From Coriobacteriaceae bacterium (GTDB lineage Bacteria; Actinomycetota; Coriobacteriia; Coriobacteriales; Coriobacteriaceae): a DNA stretch of 64,000 nucleotides. The translations under genes and the position numbers were made by a program. A model generated the notes under the pieces. That model made no database searches. It worked only from the letters and a program-made list of their open reading frames with translations, and had not been told where the DNA came from. Of this stretch, positions 58,320 through 64,000 are shown piece by piece (positions within the stretch are counted from its first letter, which is position 1; every line of letters starts with the position of its first letter). The stretch is from NCBI GenBank assembly GCA_902364645.1, contig CABJEP010000005.1, positions 62,001 to 126,000 of the forward strand, read 5' to 3'.

Positions 58320-58898
58320 ATGCCTGAGTCTTCTGTCCGTCCCCGTCGCATTGTCGTTGGCGTGTCTGGCGCCAGCGGCGCTGCGCTGGGTCTCGAGTGT
58401 CTCAAGTGCCTGCGTCAGGCCGGTGCCGAGTCGGCGCTTGTCGTCACGCGTGGGGGAGAGATCACCATCGAGCAGGAGCTCGGCATGACGCTCGACGAGT
58501 TTGCCGCGCATGCCGATGTGGTCTACGACAACAAGAACATCGGCGCCGCCATCGCAAGCGGCACCTATCCGGTCGACGGCATGATCGTGGCCCCGTGCTC
58601 CATGAAGACGCTCGCCGGCATCGCAAGCGGCTACAGCGAAAACCTGCTGCTGCGTGCGGCCGACGTGCAGATGAAAGAGCAGCGCCGCCTGGTGCTCATG
58701 GTGCGCGAGACGCCCTTCAGCGCCATTCACGTCGATAACATGGCGCGCCTGGCGCGCGTGCCCGGCATCATGCTCATGCCGCCTATGCTCACGTTTTACA
58801 ACGGCCCCGCCACGCTCGATGACGCGGTGCATCACATCGCCGCCAAGGCGCTCGAGGCCGTCGGCGTGTCATGTGCAAACTATAAGCGCTGGTCATAG
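58320..58898 (+). CDS. ubiX: UbiX-family flavin prenyltransferase
   Basis: A 192-residue flavoprotein. The N-terminal GVSGASGAALGLE is the FMN-phosphate site, PCSMKTLAGIASGYSENLL the prenyl-phosphate region and LVLMVRETPFSAIHVDNM the C-terminal signature. It makes prenyl-FMN from FMN and dimethylallyl phosphate for UbiD. AAGGAG lies 5 bp ahead. Coupled to ubiD and followed by a hairpin and the MerR gene. Confidence 0.95.
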   Translation: MPESSVRPRRIVVGVSGASGAALGLECLKCLRQAGAESALVVTRGGEITIEQELGMTLDEFAAHADVVYDNKNIGAAIASGTYPVDGMIVAPCSMKTLAGIASGYSENLLLRAADVQMKEQRRLVLMVRETPFSAIHVDNMARLARVPGIMLMPPMLTFYNGPATLDDAVHHIAAKALEAVGVSCANYKRWS

Positions 58899-58930
58899 GC
58901 GTCTTTAGGGTAGGATACGAGTAGTGTTTG

Positions 58931-58958
58931 AGCCCGCTGCCCCTGTGGGCGGCGGGCT
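58931..58958 (+). terminator. Hairpin after ubiX
   Basis: AGCCCGCTGCCC and GGGCGGCGGGCT form an 11-12 bp stem with a short loop, just after ubiX and before the MerR gene, followed only by TTGG. Weak terminator or attenuator. Confidence 0.55.
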
Positions 58959-58978
58959 TTGGTGTGTCGGGAGGACCT

Positions 58979-59848
58979 ATGCAGACGGGCATGTATGCGA
59001 TTGGCGAGATGGCGAGCCTGTTTAACGTTTCGCGCCAAACGCTCATCTACTACGACAAGATCGGCCTGTTTAAGCCCGCCGTGGTTAACGAAAAAGGCTA
59101 CCGTTTCTATTCGCCCACGCAGATCCCGCTCATGCGTCTGATCTGCATGCTGCGCGACCTAGGGCTCGAACTCGACGAGATTGACCGCCTGACCTCGACG
59201 TTCGACATCGGAGAGATGACCGATCACCTGCGCTCGCGGGTGCAGGCGCTCGATGAGCAGATTGCCGGGCTCAAAGCCGAGCGTTCGAGCGTGCAGGAGC
59301 GTCTGAGCTTTTACGACGAGGCGGTTTACTGGCGCGAGCGCGAGGGTAGGCCGGAGCTCAAGCAATTCGAGCGCCGCTACGTGGTCTTTGAGGAGTTTCC
59401 GGGCGATATCGAGCGCGGCCGCTCGATGCTCCATCCCACGCTCATGCGGGCCATCCTGCGCATGCGTGCGTTGACGGGCACGCGCCCTATGCGCGGCTGG
59501 GGTGCCATGCTGCGTCGCGAGGCGCTGCATTCCGACGACCCTATTGCCGGCGCCGGCTCCTTTGCCGTGCTGCCGCGCGGTGCCGAGGAGCTGCTGCCGA
59601 GCGATCCCGCCGAGCTGGCAGAGATTGGCATCGAGGTGCTGCCCGAGGGCACATATCTGTGCATGAGCCGCTGGGGCATGCCATACGAGCCCGAGGGCAT
59701 CCGCGCCATCGTTGCCTGCATGGACGAGCACGCGCTCCAGCCTATCGGCAACGCCTTCGACTTTTGCTACCTCGATACCACGAGCTACGACGAGTCCCAC
59801 CAAGAGGACTTCTGCTGCATCCAAATCCCCGTTACCCTCCAGATGTGA
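58979..59848 (+). CDS. MerR-family regulator with GyrI-like effector domain
   Basis: A 289-residue regulator. The MerR winged helix has YAIGEMASLFNVSRQTLIYYDKIGLFKP and the second wing GYRFYSPTQ; a coiled-coil (about 75-120) and a C-terminal ligand-binding domain like GyrI/BmrR follow (VVFEEFPG at the start of it). It lies after ubiX and probably controls the decarboxylase cluster. ATG 58979 has GGGAGG 6 bp ahead. The TGA stop forms part of the P1 repeat. Confidence 0.9.
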   Translation: MQTGMYAIGEMASLFNVSRQTLIYYDKIGLFKPAVVNEKGYRFYSPTQIPLMRLICMLRDLGLELDEIDRLTSTFDIGEMTDHLRSRVQALDEQIAGLKAERSSVQERLSFYDEAVYWREREGRPELKQFERRYVVFEEFPGDIERGRSMLHPTLMRAILRMRALTGTRPMRGWGAMLRREALHSDDPIAGAGSFAVLPRGAEELLPSDPAELAEIGIEVLPEGTYLCMSRWGMPYEPEGIRAIVACMDEHALQPIGNAFDFCYLDTTSYDESHQEDFCCIQIPVTLQM

Positions 59849-59953
59849 CAAAGGGACAGTCCCTTTGTCACATTCGCGGCATGGCTGCCGCCCAAACCAT
59901 CACAACATTCGATGAAAATCTCGAAAACGAGGAAAAGCGTCGAATGTTGTGAC
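59844..59953. repeat. Composite repeat P1+P2, right copy
   Basis: P1 (59844-59872, TGTGACAAAGGGA and perfect complement) followed by P2 with arms 59899-59912 and 59940-59953 (TCACAACATTCGA / TCGAATGTTGTGA) and an inner CTCG-AAAA-CGAG. It matches the left copy at 54995-55089 over almost all of both parts and has the same orientation. Confidence 0.88.
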
Positions 59954-60043
59954 GCTTTTCCTGTCTGTGCCGGCGAGCTCCCGTGTCATCTGGGGGTATA
60001 AGGCTAGCAAGTGTTTATTTGCGAGGCTTAAGGGGCGCCCCGT

Positions 60044-60913
60044 ATGGATATCGATAACTTTGAATGGTGGTATAGCGAGGGCGAGGCTCCGGACGAAGAG
60101 TGGGACGAGCCCGCGCCGTGTGACGTGTCGAGCGACGAGGACGAGACCGGCAACGATGCCGGTGTCGAGCCTGAAGCCGCCTCCGATGCCGCCGAACCCC
60201 TAACCTTTGAACAGGCTTGGGCCCAGGCCGAGGCCGACGAGGCGAAGGCCGATGCCACGGCCACGCTCGGCGAGCCGGCTGATATGTCGATCTCGCCGGC
60301 AAAGACCCCACAGCCGCGCCATACCATCGACCCCGGCAGCACGGCATCCTTCAGCATACTCGACGTGCCCGTGCAGGGTGCCCAGGCGCCCGCCCCCACC
60401 CATCGCCCCAACCTGGCTCGCGAGGAAGACGCGGGCCGTCGCTCTCCGCTCGGCCCCATTCTCATCGCCTTTATGGCCGGCGTCATCGCTTGCTCGGCGA
60501 TCGGCAGCATCTGGGGTCATGTCGAGCAGCAGCGCCAAGACGCCGCCAAGGTCGAGATGTCCGTCGAACAATCGCTCAGCCGCACGCGCTCGGTGCATGT
60601 ATCGGTCGAGGTCAAGGACGGCGCGACGTGGGACACCGCGCGCGGCGACAGCCAGATGCTCGTCCATATCGTGGGTCGCACGCTCAAGGGGCAAGCGATC
60701 GACGAGTACCAATACGTCAATTCCGAAGGTGACGGCATCGAGCTCAAGCCCGGCGACTACGAGCTCACGGTCGATGAGCCGCCCGTCGCCACCGACGGCA
60801 CGCGTTACCGTGCCTCAAAGCGCATGGTTCCGGTGAGTTTTAATTCACAGGCGCCCGATACGGTCGATAGCACGCCGCAGGGCGGGTTTGACCTTTACGC
60901 TATTGCTCAATAA
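60044..60913 (+). CDS. Acidic single-span membrane protein of unknown function
   Basis: A 289-residue protein. The first 100 residues are very rich in Asp, Glu and Ala (DNFEWWYSEGEAPDEEWDEP). One transmembrane helix (LIAFMAGVIACSAIGSIWG, about 140-160) follows, then a coiled-coil-like stretch and a beta-rich extracellular domain with ELKPGDYELTVDEPPVATDG, like a carboxypeptidase-regulatory or SpaA-type fold. No family is recognised. It has no operon partner and follows the P1+P2 repeat; ATG 60044 lacks a strong ribosome site. Confidence 0.7.
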   Translation: MDIDNFEWWYSEGEAPDEEWDEPAPCDVSSDEDETGNDAGVEPEAASDAAEPLTFEQAWAQAEADEAKADATATLGEPADMSISPAKTPQPRHTIDPGSTASFSILDVPVQGAQAPAPTHRPNLAREEDAGRRSPLGPILIAFMAGVIACSAIGSIWGHVEQQRQDAAKVEMSVEQSLSRTRSVHVSVEVKDGATWDTARGDSQMLVHIVGRTLKGQAIDEYQYVNSEGDGIELKPGDYELTVDEPPVATDGTRYRASKRMVPVSFNSQAPDTVDSTPQGGFDLYAIAQ

Positions 60914-60992
60914 CTGCACCTGTCGCTCAACCCCGCCGCCAAGAGTGGGACAATAGCCCTCGACACCGTTGTTTACTATTGGAGGAAGTAGC

Positions 60993-61886
60993 ATGTCCAC
61001 CGTCACTACCATCAAGCGCGGCGGCCTCACCGCGGCCATCGATTCCATGGGCGCCCAGCTCACGAGCCTTGCCCTCAACGGCAACGAGTATCTGTGGCAG
61101 GGCGACCCGGCCTTTTGGGGCAAGCATGCGCCTATCCTGTTCCCCATCGTGGGATCGCTGCGCAACAACATGGCGACATCTGCGGCCGGCACCTGCGAGA
61201 TGCCGCGCCATGGACTCGCTCGCATCGTCGAGCACAAGTTGGTCGAGGTTTCGGAGGATGGCTCCTCGGTAACGTACGAGATCACTGACACGCCCGAGTT
61301 GCTCAAGGCGTTCCCGTTCCACTTTAAGCTCAACATGACCTATGCCCTGACCGGCGACGCCACGCTCACGCAGACCTTTGCCGTCACCAACACCGGCGAC
61401 GTGGCCCTGCCGTTCTCGGTGGGCGGTCATCCTGCATTCAACGTGCCCGCCCCCGGTGCCGAAGACGAGGCGTTCGAGGATTACGAGCTGGCGTTTACCG
61501 AGGCTTGGACTAACGAGGCCCCCATCATCACGCCCGACGGTCTTATGACGTTCGAGGGCAGCTACAAGGCTCCCGATAACTCGGACGTGCTGCCCATCAC
61601 GCACCGCAGCTTCGATAACGATGCCATCATGTTCACCGATGTCCCGGGTTCCACGCTCACGCTGCGCGGCCGCAAGTCGGGCCACGGCGTCAAGATCGAC
61701 TTTGAGGGCTTTAAGTACATCGGCGTGTGGTCTGCCGCCAACGACGCCCCGTTTGTGGCGCTCGAGCCCTGGACCGGCCACACCACCATGGACACCGAGG
61801 ACGACGTCTTTGAGCACAAGGTCAACACCATTACCTTGGCACCGGGTGAGACGGACGTTCGCAGCTTTAGCGTTACCCTGCTCTAG
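60993..61886 (+). CDS. Aldose 1-epimerase (LacX/GalM-like)
   Basis: A 297-residue mutarotase-type enzyme that interconverts alpha and beta anomers of sugars. GGHPAFNVP is the conserved catalytic-His region; FPIVGSLRN and the Glu in ALEPWTGHT match the LacX-like subfamily. ATG 60993 has GGAGGA 6 bp ahead; a longer frame starts at a non-supported codon. Stands alone. Confidence 0.9.
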   Translation: MSTVTTIKRGGLTAAIDSMGAQLTSLALNGNEYLWQGDPAFWGKHAPILFPIVGSLRNNMATSAAGTCEMPRHGLARIVEHKLVEVSEDGSSVTYEITDTPELLKAFPFHFKLNMTYALTGDATLTQTFAVTNTGDVALPFSVGGHPAFNVPAPGAEDEAFEDYELAFTEAWTNEAPIITPDGLMTFEGSYKAPDNSDVLPITHRSFDNDAIMFTDVPGSTLTLRGRKSGHGVKIDFEGFKYIGVWSAANDAPFVALEPWTGHTTMDTEDDVFEHKVNTITLAPGETDVRSFSVTLL

Positions 61887-61928
61887 AGGTTCCGCCGTTC
61901 TAACGAACGACGGACCGGTCGACGCTGC

Positions 61929-62028
61929 GCGCCACCCAGAGCGACAATTTGTCATTCAAAAGGCAAGGCATGACCAGAAGGTCTATGCCTTGCCTTTTTC
62001 ATGCTAACTTGTTCGCTCTGGGTGGCGC
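61929..62028. terminator. Nested palindrome 6 with internal terminator
   Basis: Outer arms GCGCCACCCAGAGCGACAA (61929-61947) and its complement (62009-62028, one bulge) enclose AAAAGGCAAGGCAT / ATGCCTTGCCTTTT (61958-61998), a 14-bp perfect stem with a T5 tail. It ends the epimerase gene and insulates the following importer. Confidence 0.85.
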
Positions 62029-62166
62029 CCGCTGGCATTGCCAAAACATCGACGCTCCCAATGACTACCGTGTGTCTATTAATTTTTCGAGCTTGTGCTG
62101 CGCTGCTGGTCGCTGGCGTATATCCTGTTAAGTCGTCAGCATACGATTCAACAGGGAAGGCAGATT

Positions 62167-63093
62167 ATGCATTCTCCCCATCAACGCGACGCGCATCCAC
62201 AGCCGGTATGCAGCCGTCGCATCTTTTTGGGTAGCGCTCTCGCTGCGAGCGCTTCTGTCGTCGCCGGCGCACTTGCCGGCTGCCAGCGTCCCTCCACGCT
62301 GGAAGTAGTTCAGTCCACGACGGGCGGCGGTCGCGACGACCTGTCCGATTCTGTGATCGGCAAGGATAAGATCCGCATCGGCATGGAGGCGGCCTACGCC
62401 CCGTACAACTGGCAGGTTTCCGAGGCCAGCGAGTTCACGATCCCCATCGACAACGTGCAGGGCGCCTATGCCGATGGCTACGACGTGCAGATCGCCAAGA
62501 TCGTCTGCAAGGCTCTCGGCGGCGAGCCCGTTGCCGTCAAGCAGAGCTTCTCGGGCCTTATCGACTCGCTCAACAACGGCCAGATTGACCTCATCATCGC
62601 CGGCATGAGCGCCACGCCCGAGCGCGAGGAGTCCGTCGGCTTTTCCGACCCGTACTTCATTGGCTACTTTGGCCTGTTCGTAAAAGAGGGCTCGCCCTAC
62701 CAAAACGCCACCAAGCTCAGCGACTTCAGCGGTGCCACGGTGCTCGGCCAAAAGGACACCATGCTCGATACCGTCATCGACGAGATTCCGGGCGTTGTGC
62801 ACAAGAACCCGGTCGATTCGGTCCCCACGGTGTTCTCGAATCTGCTGCAGGGCACGTGCGACGCCGTGACCTACAACACTGAGAACGAAAAGGGCTATAT
62901 GGCCCAAAATCCCGGTATCGTCCCCATCCACTTTGCCGAGGGCGAGGGCTTTAAGCAGGAGGTCACGGCAAATGTCGGTTGCCGCAAGGGCTCGGACAAA
63001 CTGCTTAAGCTCATCGACAAGACACTCAAGGGCATTAGCCAAGAGGAGCGCGACCAAATGTGGGACGCGTGCCTCGACCGTCAGCCGGCATAG
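62167..63093 (+). CDS. Amino-acid ABC transporter substrate-binding lipoprotein
   Basis: A 308-residue SBP_bac_3 protein. The signal has twin Arg (SRRIFLG) and a lipobox LAGC (Cys39), so it is likely a Tat-exported lipoprotein. The mature domain starts IRIGMEAAYAPYNWQ, and later has GMSATPEREESVGFSDPYF, typical of polar amino-acid binding proteins. ATG 62167 has GGGAAGG ahead; upstream codons run through non-conserved sequence. The permease follows 9 bp later. Confidence 0.92.
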   Translation: MHSPHQRDAHPQPVCSRRIFLGSALAASASVVAGALAGCQRPSTLEVVQSTTGGGRDDLSDSVIGKDKIRIGMEAAYAPYNWQVSEASEFTIPIDNVQGAYADGYDVQIAKIVCKALGGEPVAVKQSFSGLIDSLNNGQIDLIIAGMSATPEREESVGFSDPYFIGYFGLFVKEGSPYQNATKLSDFSGATVLGQKDTMLDTVIDEIPGVVHKNPVDSVPTVFSNLLQGTCDAVTYNTENEKGYMAQNPGIVPIHFAEGEGFKQEVTANVGCRKGSDKLLKLIDKTLKGISQEERDQMWDACLDRQPA

Positions 63094-63102
63094 GGAGGCA
63101 GC

Positions 63103-64000
63103 ATGAAAGCCATCAACCGTCTGGCCTCCTTTATCAAGGCCGACCACCGTTATGTATACCTGGGCACGAGCGTCATCGCGGCGCTCGGCCTGGCGTTTAG
63201 CCAGCGCAACCCCACACCGCTGAGCTTCTTAGCCCCCACCGGTATCTTCCAGGATTGCCTTTGGGCGATTCTTTGGGCCTGGATTGTCGTGTCGGCAGCG
63301 GCGCTTGTCACCAAGCTTATGCACTGGAGTGACTATCGCGAAAAGTCGCCGTTCGCATCCGAGCGTTTCCGCCGCGGCGCGCGCCTGGGTAGCTATGTTG
63401 TGGTCGCTATCGCGGCGATCTTCTTTATCGACCGCTGCGTCATGTCGTTTATCGACCTGGTGCAGGTGAGCATTGTCTCGGATTCCAACCCCAGCGACTT
63501 TTTGTCGAGCCTGGTCTACATGACCTACAAGAGTGGCGATTTCTTTATCCGCGGTATCGAGATCACCATCGCGCTTGCGACCTTCGGTACCGTCATCGCA
63601 TTCTTCCTGGCGCTGCTCTTTGTGTTCCTGCGTATTCAGACCTTTGACCGCGTGGACAACGACCTGGTGCGCTTCTTTAAGAGTATCGGCCGCGGCTTTG
63701 CGACCATCTACTCCACCATCGTGCGCGGCACGCCCATGATGGTCCAGGGCCTGCTCATCTATTACGCGGGCTTTACCGTTTTGCGCGGCATGGGCTTCGA
63801 GACCGCTCAGGCCAACCAGATCTGGAGTACCTTCACCGCCGGCCTCGTCACCATCTCGCTCAACTCCACCGCCTACATGATGGAGGTCCTGCGCGGCGGC
63901 ATCGAGTCCATCGATCCCGGCCAGGCCGAGGCAGCGCGCTCGCTGGGCCTGTCGCAGTGGCAGGCCATGCGCAAAGTCGTGTTCCCCCAAGGCATTAAAA
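63103..64000 (+). CDS. Amino-acid ABC transporter permease (3' end outside window)
   Basis: A His/Glu/Gln/Arg/opine-type permease, at least 299 residues in the window. About 120 N-terminal residues with two or three helices precede the usual core, which begins GIEITIALATFGTVIAFF and ends with the EAA loop EAARSLGLSQWQAMRKVVFPQ, where the ATPase docks. The frame is open at the window end. GGGAGG lies ahead of the ATG. Partner of the preceding binding protein; the ATPase gene is expected next. Confidence 0.92.
   Translation, partial: MKAINRLASFIKADHRYVYLGTSVIAALGLAFSQRNPTPLSFLAPTGIFQDCLWAILWAWIVVSAAALVTKLMHWSDYREKSPFASERFRRGARLGSYVVVAIAAIFFIDRCVMSFIDLVQVSIVSDSNPSDFLSSLVYMTYKSGDFFIRGIEITIALATFGTVIAFFLALLFVFLRIQTFDRVDNDLVRFFKSIGRGFATIYSTIVRGTPMMVQGLLIYYAGFTVLRGMGFETAQANQIWSTFTAGLVTISLNSTAYMMEVLRGGIESIDPGQAEAARSLGLSQWQAMRKVVFPQGIK

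Overview
The window looks like a chromosomal segment of a Collinsella-like gut actinobacterium (Coriobacteriia). This is inferred from the high-GC coding sequence, the gene set (KdpDE-type two-component pair, Kup, a large RlmKL, many heterodimeric ABC exporters, PTS of the mannose family, UbiD/UbiX decarboxylase) and the abundance of intergenic palindromic repeats. No rRNA, tRNA, insertion sequence, phage gene or CRISPR array was seen. Both ends cut through genes: an ABC exporter on the left and an amino-acid ABC permease on the right.

Layout, left to right. 1-3.9 kb: a heterodimeric ABC exporter pair and a small flavodoxin-like protein whose upstream region carries four repeats with an exact 23-bp period. 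4.0-14.2 kb: a surface-structure locus containing a SipW-type signal peptidase, three small proteins with SipW-type signal peptides, a 1832-residue InlB-B-repeat adhesin and a wall protein with an LAATG sorting signal. This locus is bracketed by two homologous arrays of 62-bp hairpin repeats, has a G9 tract upstream and is followed by large nested palindromes. 14.2-25 kb: housekeeping and envelope genes (LTA-synthase-like enzyme, nitroreductase, Kup with a KdpD/KdpE-like pair, RlmKL).

25-34.4 kb: a carbohydrate island with different codon choice (small membrane protein, HAD phosphatase and RpiR regulator on the minus strand; MFS, class II aldolase, PTS IIA-IIB-IIC-IID, aldo/keto reductase and esterase on the plus strand). 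Fragments of an older HAD gene seem to lie on its edges. 35-40 kb: a transaldolase, an Abi_2/AbiF-type HEPN protein with a highly structured leader, and Tex. 40-44.6 kb: a LysR-controlled dehydrogenase/transporter operon. 44.8-49 kb: a MarR-controlled heterodimeric ABC exporter. 49.2-54 kb: pyridoxamine kinase with a TIGR04076-type protein, an AAA/DUF4143 ATPase behind three TGCATTTCAT repeats, a low-molecular-weight phosphatase and an MFS exporter.

54-59.9 kb: a prenylated-flavin decarboxylase cluster: an LpdD-like chaperone domain fused to type I isopentenyl-diphosphate isomerase, an SLC13/DASS transporter, UbiD, UbiX and a MerR regulator. The fusion joins supply of the prenyl donor isomer to the cofactor-handling step. 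Composite palindromic repeats lie at both ends of the transporter-UbiD-UbiX-MerR block. 60-64 kb: an acidic membrane protein of unknown role, aldose 1-epimerase, and a polar amino-acid ABC importer.

The two most promising systems are the SipW fibre/adhesin locus with its repeat arrays and the LpdD-isomerase fusion in the UbiD/UbiX cluster. The Abi gene with its hairpin leader and the family of nested intergenic palindromes are the next best leads.
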